A DNA stretch of 64,000 nt, from positions 47,857,715 through 47,921,714 of the forward strand of contig OX421497.1 in assembly GCA_949126835.1 (NCBI GenBank). Reading direction: 5' to 3'. This document shows positions 33,165 to 44,912 of this stretch, in pieces. The stretch's first letter is position 1. Each line of letters opens with the position of its first letter. Source of the DNA: Anisus vortex. Taxonomy: Eukaryota > Mollusca > Gastropoda > Planorbidae. The notes under the pieces are model-generated. The model worked only from the letters and a program-made list of their open reading frames with translations. It did no database searches and was not told the DNA's origin. The translations under genes and the position numbers were made by a program.

Positions 33165-33535
33165 TATATATACAAGCGAAATTGCCCGGCGTTGCCCGGG
33201 GGGGGGGGGGGGGAGGGGAAGAATCAAACAGACCTGCATAAGCTACACATACAAATTTTAAATTTTATAAACTACAATGAACAGAAGCTTTAAATCTAAA
33301 AATAAAAAAAAACTTTCGACTGAAGACATTTAGGAGAGTAATTTAAAATAAATATTGTAATAGGGTAAAAAAATAGGCAAGTATTTTTATTAATAAAAAT
33401 ATTAATTGTCCGGTGTTGCTCGTAGATTTACAATAATTAAGTAATAGTAATTCAAATAAATAAATTGTTGAAAAAGGTATAGACTAAATGCCCGTATGAC
33501 AGTCCGTTACGTTATCCACTCAGCTAGCGAAGACA
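33165..33535 (-). mobile_element. SINE family C, antisense copy of the inverted pair
   Basis: Mirror of the preceding copy. TTGCCCGGCGTTGCCCGGG (33182-33200) follows the shared TATATA, and the reversed tRNA head ACAGTCCGTTACGTTATCC lies near 33500. A G-run follows the GC-rich motif. Confidence 0.75.
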
Positions 33536-33631
33536 CATGTCCGAAGTGAAATCGCAAAAGTATAATATGAAACAATAAGGTCACGTGTCTTTAAATTACC
33601 TAATATGATTGGTTGAACACACACACAGTCT

Positions 33632-33935
33632 ACTTTATATTTATATATGTATGTATACACAAGCTGAATTTCCCGGCGATGCTAGGTTACAGATAAAAAA
33701 AATAATATAAACTATAATGAACAGTAAGCTAAGCTTTAATAATTGTTAAGTTATTATTTATTTACTGAAACCATTTAAGATAAGAATTTAAAATTATAAT
33801 TGTAATCGGGTGAAAAAAAAGCATGTCTTTTTATTTATCAAAATGTTAGGACTATACTTGTGGAGTGTGGTCCCCTGTGGATGAGAATCAAACACCCGCC
33901 TCCCGCAGGAGTCTAACATATAATTATTAGATTTA
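33632..33935 (-). mobile_element. SINE family C, third copy
   Basis: TTTCCCGGCGATGCTAGG is a diverged end. The body ATAATTGTAATCGGGTGAAA matches the other copies, and the head shows the reversed B box GAGAATCAAACACCCGCC. Confidence 0.6.
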
Positions 33936-34049
33936 ACTTGCTGAAAATATTTTTTCTTAAATTTATTTACAATCTTTAACAAACAAATATTAATGGAAAT
34001 TGTTTTAAGTACAAAAAGAAAAAAAATGTATCAGTGCAGAATCGATCCG

Positions 34050-34437
34050 AAGGTCATCCGTGGTCTAGTCTTGCAACTTTATTAATGTTTTAAATGATGT
34101 TAAGTTATTGGTTTGTTCAAGTATCCCATTCCATGCCCGGATGCCAGTCGAGAAGAAAGGGTACTTATATGCATTTGTTCTCGCATATTGGATAAGGAAA
34201 GGATTTTTAACCCTATGTTTATCTGAGCATTGAAACATGTTTTTATTGGGTTGTATTTCTAAATTAGAGTTTAATTTGGTTTAACGCCTAATGTAGGCTA
34301 CTTATGTATTATTTCTACTTTACGCTTTGCCCTTCTGTCCTCTATTGTTTCTAGGTTTAGTGATTCGACTATTGGTGTTACTCTTAATTGTCAGTTGTGA
34401 ATATTCGCCAGTAATGAACCTTGCAGCTCTTTAAATG
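34050..34437 (-). mobile_element. LINE 3' end, antisense
   Basis: Same family as 16676. It includes the reversed CCATTCCATGCCCGGATG (the IRAWxGLP region) and GTTACTCTTAATTGTCAG. The very 3' terminus is missing. Confidence 0.7.
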
Positions 34438-34550
34438 TAGTTGAGTTAAAAACAATAATTTATTCTTAGAGTATGCCAATAAATATAAGATTTGTCGTTT
34501 TTCTACCAGAAGACTTCCTTCAAATATCCTGGTAACATCTTTTCTCCTAG

Positions 34551-34554
<4 letters not shown>

Positions 34555-34581
<27 letters not shown>

Positions 34582-34585
34582 CGGG
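34555..34585. repeat. GT microsatellite
   Basis: About 12 GT dinucleotides followed by a run of G. Confidence 0.9.
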
Positions 34586-36257
34586 GGGGGGATTAAATTA
34601 TTGGGTTTGGAGGGGAGTGGCAGTTTGCATACCGTAATGACGCCAGACATTGTCTGACCCGGGATTGGGAGCCGAATGGAAAGGGGTCATCTGAAGAGGA
34701 TACGGCTCATGGTCATCTTGTACTACTGTGGCCGTCCGAAATACCACCCCTCCCCTCTCATTTCTTCTTTTTTTCTTGTCAAATCTCCCGGCCGCCTTCC
34801 TTCTTGATTGTACTAATCCTTACATTGTCATACTCTGTGATCTTCTGCTTGTGGCTTGGCGCGAAAGTGTAATGAACCGGATATAACTTTAATCGTCTGC
34901 AAAACGTTACTAAATCGACGCGCGGGCGGGGGACGAGAGGAAAGGGGGAGTGGCGAGCCGTGAACATAAAAAAAAAAAAAAAGCGGAGGGGGTGGGGTGG
35001 GACGTTGGATGGAGCAGCCGACTGCAGCAAATGAAATGCGCCATTTTCCAAAGCTCGCTTATCTCGCTTCAGCAATTCTGTAGCTTCGTAAAATTCGTAT
35101 TTTGGACTCATTCATTTTTCTATGTCGCAAGGGCAGACCATGCTATGATCGTTACATTAGAGGGGACAGAAGGAATGAAGGGGAGGGGGGCGGATATATT
35201 GGGGAGGGGGTGGGGTGCTACAGCGACCTTCTGTCTTTCTGGTGGTGCTAAAGTAGCACCCCCCCCTCTCTCTCTCTCTCAGCAGACGGAGCTACCTCCC
35301 CCCGGAGCGAGCGATATACCGGAGCGAAGCTCTTCAGTGAAGCGGGTGATCAACTGAAGAGGTCCCTGGTATAGAAACCATTTTTGCCTTTAGACGGGCA
35401 ACTACTCCGCATTTAAATGCTAGCAATAATACCATCGCGTCGCAGGCGGTTGCCGTATTCATGTTCCGGACGTCGCAGGCGATTGTCGTATTGACGTACC
35501 GGGCGTCACGGCATGCAGTTCCGCGCCCCACATCATTGTCCCAGATTTTATTATTTCTCGGCCAACAATTTACCAGAGCTTGTCAGAATAGAGTTCCCCG
35601 TCAAAAGCCACATTAAAAAAAACCATCACAATGTGGTGGAATTCTGGTTTTTTTTACAAACACATCGCGCTCTGACCGGACCTAGCGCGCTTAGGGTGCC
35701 GCTCTTGTGGTGCCGCTCTTGTGGTGCCGCATTCAGGGTGGTATTCTTTGATATCTATTTTTTTTTCAGTCAGTACCCCCCCCCCCCGACATCTTTTTAT
35801 TTCCTGCCCCTCCCTCGCCCCCTCCCTCGTTCTCCCTTTATCCGGGGGTCCTCGTTTATCGTGACATCACTTCAAAGCTGAAAAGGTGACATCGCGGAAG
35901 ACAGTGTCATTATGTCAACGACCACCTCAAGACTCTCATTGAGTTTTTTTTTAGGGGGGGGGGGTATGTTCGTGTATTGGGGAAGTGGTGGGATGGGGGT
36001 AGGGGGTACGCGGGGTGTAGGGGGCGCAAGGGCCGCTCGTATAATGAGCGTCGTACGCTACTATAAAAAAAAGGGTAGTCCTACCTATTGCTTCGTGGGC
36101 CAATTTCATGAACTCCTCTAAGACAAAGAAGACAACATGGCATAGAAAAGCATCCAGACTAAATTAATTTTCCGTAGACGGTGCTCAATCTGTCAAAGCA
36201 GAAGGCTTGTAGGGAGGGAGGGGGTATATTCTATCAGCCACATTGGAAAGGTTAAAG
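34586..36257. other. GC-rich unique sequence with G-tracts
   Basis: No exon recognised. Contains GC-rich blocks around 34900-35350, an approximate repeat of CGTCGCAGGCGGTTG at about 35439 and 35470, and a G-tract-rich stretch at 35954-36030. Confidence 0.4.
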
Positions 36258-36263
36258 TGTATA

Positions 36264-36807
36264 ATAAACCATGACTTAAATAAACCATGACTTAAATAAA
36301 CCATGACTTAAATAAACCATGACTTAAATAAACCATGACTTAAATAAACCATGACTTAAATAAACCATGACTTAAATAAACCATGACTTAAATAAACCAT
36401 GACTTAAATAAACCATGACTTAATTAAACCATGACTTAAATAAACCATGACTTAAATAAACCATGACTTAAATAAACCATGACTTAAATAAACCATGACT
36501 TAATTAAACCATGACTTAAATAAACCATGACTTAAATAAACCATGACTTAAATAAACCATGACTTAAATAAACCATGACTTAATTAAACCATGACTTAAA
36601 TAAACCATGACTTAAATAAACCATGACTTAAATAAACCATGACTTAAATAAACCATGACTTAAATAAACCATGACTTAAATAAACCATGACTTAAATAAA
36701 CCATGACTTAAATAAACCATGACTTAAATAAACCATGACTTAAATAAACCATGACTTAAATAAACCATGACTTAAATAAACCATGACTTAAATAAACCAT
36801 GACTTAA
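36264..36807. repeat. 16-bp tandem array, about 34 units
   Basis: The unit is TAAACCATGACTTAAA. The variant TAATTAAACC occurs at 36421, 36501 and 36581, exactly 80 bp apart, indicating duplication of five-unit blocks. Confidence 0.97.
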
Positions 36808-38089
36808 TTTCAACAATTCCCACCCCTCACCTTTGTTTCATTTCATCGAAATCTATAATTGGATTTTGTACAAATCAGATATACAAATTATAATCCTTGC
36901 GGATGTTAAACTGATTTTTTTTTATGCATAGCTGTAGATTTGGATTATTGGTCCCCACTTGATTCTATATTATTAGGACCCCTGGCTGGTCCTCGTGTTT
37001 TAGCTGCCAATATTTTATTCATTATGTCAGACAACATGTTGGGATCTGTTTACCTCTGGGGATCCATAGACCACCCAACGTAAGAACCGTTTGTGGTTTA
37101 AGCCTAAATTTTGGGATCCTGCTTCCTAAACCATTTCATTCTCCAGTTGCGAGTTCATCAAAGTCAGATCTTCTATTGACTTTCATCTCAACTCCATTCC
37201 TCTCTCACACACACACACACATTCACAAATTCGAAATGAAAACGGAGGCAGATGGTGCTGAATGATCACGCACCCCCCTCTCATTATACCCCTGCCCCCC
37301 CTACCCCACCTCTATGGTACGCCACTTATAAATCGCACTTTTAATTCATAAACTGACAATTTTTTTTTGGGTACCAATATAACACACACACAATTGGCCG
37401 TCCTTCAACACAAACAAAATTTCCTCCTGTCAAGATATTGCAAATGTCTTGATTGCTGTCAACTTCTTGCAATGTCTAGATGCAATTCACAATCAATCTA
37501 TTCTACATAGATTCACAGAAAGCTTTTACGGAACGAAAAAGAAAAGAAAAGAAATAAAGCTAGAGGGAGTGGGGATCTTTTTAAAGAGGTTATCATTATT
37601 GCCTGTTCACCGTATTCTTGTATCGTCACAGTAAGCTTGTAATTAAACTCTTACACCGCTGCTCGTGGCCTTACCTCACGTTGACAACAAAAAATGATCA
37701 AGGGGTAAAAAAAACTAGCTTTACACCGCCAGGGTTTTGAAAACTCAAAATTGCAGGCTTGAGATCAGGTATGTCAAGCGCTTAGAATACAACAGAAAGA
37801 GAAAGAATAGAAGCGATTCGTCCTTACGAGTGATTCGTTTAAAGTGAGTGAATCGTTTTAGCGGGTGTGTAATTAATGTAAGACCTATATAAATGAATGC
37901 TCCGTGAATCTGAGTGCTGTGTTTAAGTGGGTCAATTATGTATTTATTTATTTATTTTTTTTGCTGACGATTAAAATGAGCACAATCTTGATTCGTTCAG
38001 TTCAATGATACACTTAGAATTCTATTCGTTCAGAAGTGGGAAGATAACTCCGTTCACTGTCCGAGACCTATAGACTCTCCAAGAATAAG
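36808..38089. other. Unique intergenic sequence
   Basis: No exon, RNA gene or repeat family recognised. There is a short CA run near 37207. Confidence 0.4.
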
Positions 38090-38246
38090 TATCTTCTGTA
38101 TGGGACCCATCAACTTAAGAAGAACATTAAAATATTTCAACAAATTCCAAATTCAGAAAAGAGAGGCAAGGTTCATTACCAGCGAATATTCACAACTGAC
38201 AAGAGTAACACCAATAGTTAAATCACTAAAACTAGAAACACTTGAG
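38090..38246 (+). mobile_element. LINE RT C-terminus, left half of a split copy
   Basis: Reads a Trp-Asp-Pro-like start, then IQKREARFITSEYSQLTRV and VKSLKLETLE. It stops at the hAT insertion site and resumes at 45810. The ending CACTTGAG is the hAT target octamer. Confidence 0.8.
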
Positions 38247-38896
38247 CATGGAGGTCGGCAACCTAAGGCACACGAGCCAAACTTGGCACACAGAGCGATT
38301 TTCAATGGCACGCAAGAGACTTCCAAGTGGTGTTTTTTATTGATGAAAAAATAATAAAATTTTCCGGTTTTGAATGACAGAGCGACACATTTCAGTGAGT
38401 TGAACGCATTTACAAAGACGGGATCAAACAGCGCTTGAACTGTTAGATCACTGGAATGGATTTGCATATATCTTGAGTGAAATCAATTTCAAAACATTTA
38501 ACTACATGTACATCCCTATATTAAGGCATAGTCTAGATTCTAGATCTATATTAAGATAGTAAGTTGGGCTTTTTCGGAAGTACACCGAAGCACTCAAAGC
38601 GGATTTTTCTAAATAAAGGCAAGACTTCAAATTCTTTGACACATTTTCAAGACAAAGCGCTCATTAATTTATACAGACTTATTACATTTAAACGAGTTTT
38701 TTCCCCGTCTTCTATAATTAAACATAAATATAAGTAAATCAAAAACAAATTTGGTTTTTATTAATGTAATAAATATAAGAGACTTTTTTAATAGCATTAT
38801 ATTAGGCTATTGTTGTAATTATGGATGTTTAAAAGATAGGCTAAACTCGTTATGGTTAAATGGACATAATTAATGCAGATGTAGATATTGCCTTTC

Positions 38897-40320
38897 CAGG
38901 GCCGGCTCTAGGGTTTTTGGCGCCCTAGGCGAAAACAAATTATGCGCCCTCAAGTGCCTTTGGGGGGGGGGGTCTGCCGGGTAAAGAACTTCAAAAATGT
39001 GTTTTTGTTAATGATTGTTATATACCAACAAAGAATTTAATTTTTAACCTTTGATGTATGACTTTGAAATATAAATGAAACAGTTGAATGAAAAGTAACA
39101 ATGGCTATGCATTATAGATTAATAATTAGAAATCAAATTTTTTTTAGAAAAGTTACCTAACACACAGTTTTATATTAGGTTTATGGGTTTTATAATTGCA
39201 TTATGTACAGTTCTCTTAATAACAAACAGAAACTCACAGTTAGATTATAGATTTTTTATTATGTTTTTATAACACTTAAAAAAGTACACGAAGCATACTT
39301 GATATTGCTTGATATAGGATTATTGTTTTCTTAACTACGGTCCAAAAGTCACTTTTAAATACTGATTAACAGTATTTATACTCCTAAAGACTAAAACGGT
39401 AAAACCTGCTTAGCAAATTCTTGTATGAGGGCTTTTGAGTCTGTCCTGCTATCTCATTTTCAATAGAAATTGTCGCCAGACCCGCAAGTCTCCTTCAAGT
39501 ATTCTTCTAGCTGTAACCAAAAATTCTTCGTTTTTTTTTAAGGTGACTAACTACTCTCTGGAGACTCAAGTCCTTTTCTTGCAGTATCTTACTAGTAATG
39601 TTTACTTTAAACAAAATGTTGTGCCATGTGACAAGTGCAGCAATAAACTTGAAGTATGAGACATTTTTTTAGTAACCCAAATGCTTCTATCTTGGCAATA
39701 TTGCCACTAGATCCGTTTAGTGTCTTCAGAAATCTCTTTCAAAGCATCACAAACATGAGATAACTGGTACCGCAGAGGTGTTAGTGCATCAATTCGACTG
39801 GGACATCTTGTACCACTTAGGGGATTTAATGTACTCGTTTTCGTAATTAACAGTCTGAAAATGCAAAAAAAACAAAAAAACAAATGCACTGCCAATGCAA
39901 ACAACTTAGCGCCCTCATGACTTACAATTCACGAACAGACTTGATGGTCACGTCACTTCACTATGATATTCCGCCGCCGCATTGCATCCAGGTTGTGGCC
40001 GGGGCAAGTGAGGGTTTGCCTTTTTACTTTTTGCACTCCGCTACGCACAGCGAGGTTGCCAAACTTAGTAACCCACTGTTAGGGCATTCCTTTTTATTTT
40101 CTAAGACAACTTTAAATAAACTACCCTTCGCCTTTCATTACCAAGTAATCCATCTGCCTATGCTAGTAGTGCGCAGAAGCACTAAACTTTCATATAGTTT
40201 ATATTTTTAAATCCCCAAATAAATAAAAAAAATCCTCAATTTTGCGCCCCCCCCCCTCCCAAAAAAAATTTTGCGCCCTAGGCGGCCGTCTAGTTCGCCT
40301 ATATGGATGAGCCGGCCCTG
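38897..40320 (-). mobile_element. hAT element nested in 38247-45809, 1424 bp
   Basis: Ends CAGGGCCGGCTCTAGGG and GATGAGCCGGCCCTG, with an exact 8-bp duplication TGCCTTTC (38889-38896 and 40321-40328). GCGCCCTAGGCG occurs near both ends. A minus-strand transposase relic lies inside. Confidence 0.88.
39707..39820 (-). pseudogene. hAT transposase fragment
   Basis: Reads SGTRCPSRIDALTPL, then VCDALKEISED. The pattern TRWxxRxDA...L..Y..I..AL..I.ED is common in hAT transposases of the zinc-finger MYM-like group; here the tryptophan is cysteine. Only this piece is open. Confidence 0.55.
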
Positions 40321-41024
40321 TGCCTTTCCCAAGATAATAATTATATTAATTAGTTAATTGATTTGATAATTATATTTAGGCATTGCATTTTGTTATATTA
40401 AATATTTAGTATCAGTTATTAAATATTATATTTATGTCAGTGCACCCAATATATATGTTGGGAAATCTTCTATAGAAAAAGATTAAGTTTTTGTAAGAAG
40501 ATTGTCTGATATAAGCCCCAAGTGAAATGGGTGCTGAATTAATATCTCTATTGTAAAATTGTTTGATTAAAGTAAATCATATGTGCCTACAATTCCTACA
40601 TTTTGATTCTTAGAAGAATACATATATTATCTTGTTTTATGTTTTGAAAATAAATTTGAGGTAAGTGGAACAAGTTTGTTACTTTGTGATTTCAAGTGTG
40701 AATACGCCATAGGCTACATGATGATGCTGATAATTTACTGATAATAAATGAATTTAAAAATATACATGTTTAGATGCCCAAATGCGCTACTATAAGTAAA
40801 ATAAAATAATTGGGCACAAACAGCAGGGAATGTTTATTTACAACTGTTTAACGTAAATTAATTTTATACCACTAATAATTAAATATTGTAATGAATACCA
40901 TAATGCTGGATTTATATTGAGAAATAATAACTAGTCAGTATAATTTGTAATTTTACAAAACATAATATATGTTGTTTGGCATTACTATTGAATCAAAGTT
41001 AGAAACTTTATTTTAATTAAGTAG

Positions 41025-41058
41025 TAAGTAAGGTACCCTTTAAACCAAACTGATCAAG
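41025..41058 (-). mobile_element. Severely truncated SINE family B
   Basis: AGTAAGGTACCC and AACCAAACTGATCAAGGG match only the last 35 bp of family B. Sister hAT copies lack this sequence, so it is a 5'-truncated insertion. Confidence 0.5.
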
Positions 41059-41989
41059 GGAGATAATTAGCCCGTTTCATTTGCGCTAATATTTTTTATA
41101 TTATGTTGTTGTTGTTTTTATAAAAAGCTAAATAAATGATTTATAACTTATAACTTTATAATGACTAAACTGTAAAATGTCCTTGAAATTATATAAATAT
41201 TATATGACTAAAAATGTATATGCACATTTTAAAACATTACATTAACTACCCAGTTTGTATGATTACTACGTATACATTCCGCTTAACGCTAATGAATTTA
41301 ATGTGATCCTCCAAAAGAGTTAAAGCAAATCTCATCTAAACTGATAACAAAATAATAATCAATATTAGCAATTGTTAGATACTAAATATGACTCCAAATG
41401 ATAATGTTAAAAAAGAGTTATCATAAATGTGAAAACTTGGTAATAGAATTTTGTATTTGGTATAGGGCGTTTGCAATCCCGTGACAAAAAGCACGTGATT
41501 TGTGTTTACTTTGAGTAATGGTGTACAATTAAATATGGCCGCTGTATTAATAAACTTTCATATAGGCTCGAGCTTTTTTTAAATGATGTGTTGTGTTTTA
41601 AGTCTTATTAAGATTTAAGGGGACGTCCATTAATTACGTCAACAAAATAGGGGGGAGGGGGGGGTCTGAAAAAGTTTGACAATTGTTGACATGGGTGAGG
41701 GGGGGTCAAGAAAAGTTGACGTCAACAATGTTACTTTTTATGAAATAAATAATGATACAAATTTAGTACTAAATTATACATTTGTCCTTTTCAACTTACA
41801 TAGATAACATTAACAACATAGTTTTAAGTTAATACAAATATAACAATTATGGAAACTACACTTGATATTTCCTTTTTGTGTCCATCGTGCTAGTTTGTAG
41901 ATCTATGTATGGGTGGAAACTAATGCAATATTGTTAGCAAGGCAAAGTGACCGACTAATTATAGAAAACCTCACCTTCGCTGTCTAGCG

Positions 41990-42719
41990 TAGGGTTGCCA
42001 GACACATGGGCGTCAAAAGAATGACACCGAGAGACAAAAAGGAGGACATTGTGTTTCAAATGCATAGTTTCGCATTTAGCCCGCAATCAGTATAATTTTA
42101 TTACAAGAGCTGCCACTAAGTTTAAGTGTGTATTGTTAAACTGAGCAAGAAACAGTTTTGTTAAAAATAACATATAAATTCAATGTAGGCTGAAAGGCAA
42201 CTTGCATTTGTTTGGGAAACTTTATTGCTCGTGCACGAGTCTTCTAAAAAACGGATAGTTATTTTCTTGTACAAATGATCACCTGTTTATTAATTATAAT
42301 CTTAACATGTTAATACTAATTATAACATTTATTTGTCCTTATGCCTACAAAACATAAAATATTACAAAAGCTGGACATTTTGGTAATGGTAATGGTAATT
42401 TATATAGCGCTTCTATCCATGCTATATTAGCATGCTCAGTGCGCTCTCGAAGACTATTAATCTGTGAGAGGTTTCACTGCTGCCGGTTAAGCGCATGTGA
42501 TAACAACTCAATATTAACGTCATCTAGTCCCAAAACTCCTGTAGGGCGACAGGGATCTGCCGGTGGCGGGGCTCGAACCCGCGACGTGTGAAGTGGTTTT
42601 TTGGTTGACAGTCTGGTGAGCTAACCATTTTAAAGGTATTGTGCTTTGCCTGCCGGACGGAGGACAAGAGTCTAAATAGGAGGACAAGTCCTCCTTTTGC
42701 CGGACGTCTGGCAACCCTA
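41990..42719. mobile_element. hAT-type MITE nested in the Harbinger-like element, 730 bp
   Basis: Ends TAGGGTTGCCAGAC and GTCTGGCAACCCTA, with an exact duplication GTCTAGCG (41982-41989 and 42720-42727). Paired GGAGGAC blocks are near the right end. It carries a SINE. Confidence 0.87.
42383..42626 (-). mobile_element. SINE family A, antisense, innermost of the nest
   Basis: TATATAGCGCTTCTATCCAT (reversed tail), CAAAACTCCTGTAGGGCGAC in the body, GGCTCGAACCC as the reversed B box and GACAGTCTGGTGAGC as the reversed head. TGGTAA repeats precede the tail. Confidence 0.8.
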
Positions 42720-43592
42720 GTCTAGCGAGATATGGTGGCTGGAATAACAAAGGAACACAAACACACCAACAAACTGTCTGCAGAGAACTTTCAGAAACCC
42801 ATTTTTTTTCCCGCTCAGTACATCTAAAATAGACTATTGTAGGTGCCAGAGTCTGGCGTTCGTTATATAAGCCATGTAAGCAATAGCTGAGATTGACAAT
42901 AGAACTAAAAACTATAATAGGCCCTCGCCGAGACTATAACTAATGTTTGTAAAGCATTGAATGGAGTGAATTTTGTGAATCCAACATGGTTATTTTAAAA
43001 ATATTTCCTTCAGAAAAAAATAATTCTTGGCCCACCCAATGAAGTACGAAATACTTAGCCTACCTTATTTCCTTTTAACATCCCTAATTCTGATATATAA
43101 ACTAATATATTTTTGCTCACTACGTTATAATAGGTGAAACATTAAAATTAGGTCGATTAGGCTACATATTTAGTAATTTTTACGTTTTCATTTCTAATTT
43201 TCTGGAAAAATTTAATGCGATAAAAATGTATTAGTATCAGTGGCGTCACCAGTATTGGAAAGGGGGGGGGGGGGCAAATAGTGCAAGGAAGGGGGACAGG
43301 GAAGGCAACTACCGTGTGTATATAATCTGTGGCAAATGTGCTTAGTTTTGTAGGTATATTTGAAAAATAGTTTAAATTTAATTAGTGTTTGCAGGGCATT
43401 CAAGAGGTTGATTTCTTTGAATACAATATGATTTTGTACACTTTACCATAATATTCTTTAGAACTAAAAAAAAATCTGGGCTAATTGATTAAAACCGATA
43501 ATAGCTTTCAATGGTGATAATCAAATTTGCGATTATCGTTGACCATGATATTAAAAACATATGAAGAGGATGACGATGTTAAGCCAGGATGC

Positions 43593-43823
43593 TTAGTACG
43601 TAGATGGATGCGTACGCAATCCAGTGGCACTGCCACCGCTCCTGCTTATCTGTTGGGAACATAATTTACAACGAGCCATCGTTAAAGACGTTTTTTCAAA
43701 ATTTTCCGACACAAAGGATTGCAACTGTAACTTAACATTTGGTTTGATGTTGTTTTTATCGCAAGCCATAGTTGGTATTTGGAAAAATGAAACACAATTT
43801 CTAAGACTAAATAGTGTTAGCAA
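43593..43823 (-). pseudogene. BED-type zinc finger of a hAT-like transposase, relic
   Basis: The minus frame reads QLQSFVSENFEKTSL, then ARCKLCSQQISRSGGSATGL and RTH. The CxxC and GLxxH spacing match a BED finger, the usual N-terminus of hAT transposases. It lies inside the Harbinger-like element together with hAT-like end sequences (CAGTGGCGTCACCAG at 43240; a reversed AACCGAAAACCGAAA end near 44020), so it is probably a further nested hAT. Confidence 0.55.
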
Positions 43824-44912
43824 GGCATTTCAAGAATTGTTTTGTGTGAATCTAACATTAGGCCTATTTATTAAAAATATTTCCATCAAAACCCAAAAAA
43901 GGCTGTGCTACTTGAAATAATGATTAGGCCAACCTCCCAACCAAGAAACCGAAATCTGGTTTTGGAAATCAAAACCGGTTTTCGGTTTCAAAACCGGAAT
44001 CCAGTATTTCGGTTTTCGGTTAACATCCCTAGTTAAAATAGAAAGCTAATTTACAAGTGGTGCACAATTTCCCCCTAAAATATTTGACAATTAACATTGT
44101 AACAAAAGTGAAACGTAGAATTAGACATGATTAAATATGTATATAAAAAGAACAATAGTAAACATTTGAGAATTATAGTCAATTAAAAATCTTTTTAACA
44201 AGTTTTAAAATATATTACAATAAAATTAATTATTGTATAGACCTTTCCGTTTTAAATCTATTTTAAACATAAAAGCAAGCGTCTAAAATTGTGTTACTTG
44301 TTTTGAGGGGGGGGGGGGGTAACCAATTGTTGACGTAATTATATAGGGGGGGGGGGGTCTCTGAAAGTTTGACAGTTGTTGACAAGGGGGAGGGGGGGAG
44401 GTAAAAATCGCCAAAAAATTGTTGACGTAATTAATGGACGTCCCCTAAGCTGTATTATGTATGTTAAATAAAATAGGCTATTTTATTATTATCATAGACA
44501 TAGATCATAGACGATGTGAGCCTAATAGTTACTTGACTAGATAGCCTATTCACCAACAATATCGCTTGACATCGTAGCCTAGCCTACGAAACATTAAAAG
44601 TGTAGGCCTATAAAGTGAAATTGAAAGTGTAAATAGGTCTAGCCGGCCCTAGGCTAATCACATTAATCAATTAATCTACAGTACTACTATTTACCTCCTT
44701 ATTTTTGAGTAGGATAGCCAATATTCAGATGTGAATTTTGCATGATAAAGAAGTACTTCACTTTCACCACGTTACGTTTGTACCTCAAGTGGGTTCTATA
44801 TTTACACAAAAAAACTTAAGCTCCGCCTACTGAGAACGCTCTATAGATGTAAATGCAAATGCAAAAAAAAAGGATGATAATCACAAACACGTTATTTTGT
44901 GTTTTTTTTTAA

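Larger units (their letters stand above)
41619..44445. mobile_element. PIF/Harbinger-like element, 2827 bp
   Basis: Identical inverted repeats of about 27 bp begin GGGGACGTCCATTAATTACG. TAA is duplicated at 41616-41618 and 44446-44448, and the intact copy at 27761 has a single TAA there. G-runs and TCTGAAA...GTTTGACA...GTTGACA repeats lie just inside both ends. A TAA duplication fits PIF/Harbinger; ISL2EU is an alternative. No Harbinger transposase frame was recognised. Confidence 0.75.
41461..44845. mobile_element. TATA-ended MITE, split copy
   Basis: The two halves, 41461-41618 and 44446-44845, match the intact 566-bp copy at 27761-28326 end to end. The middle is a Harbinger-like insertion. 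It lies inside the hAT element, where the sister copy at about 4290 shows unbroken sequence. Confidence 0.8.

Noticed and set aside
34950..35357. 135-codon plus frame
   Set aside because: Begins in an A-run, is low complexity, and has no recognisable domain; an antisense frame overlaps it.
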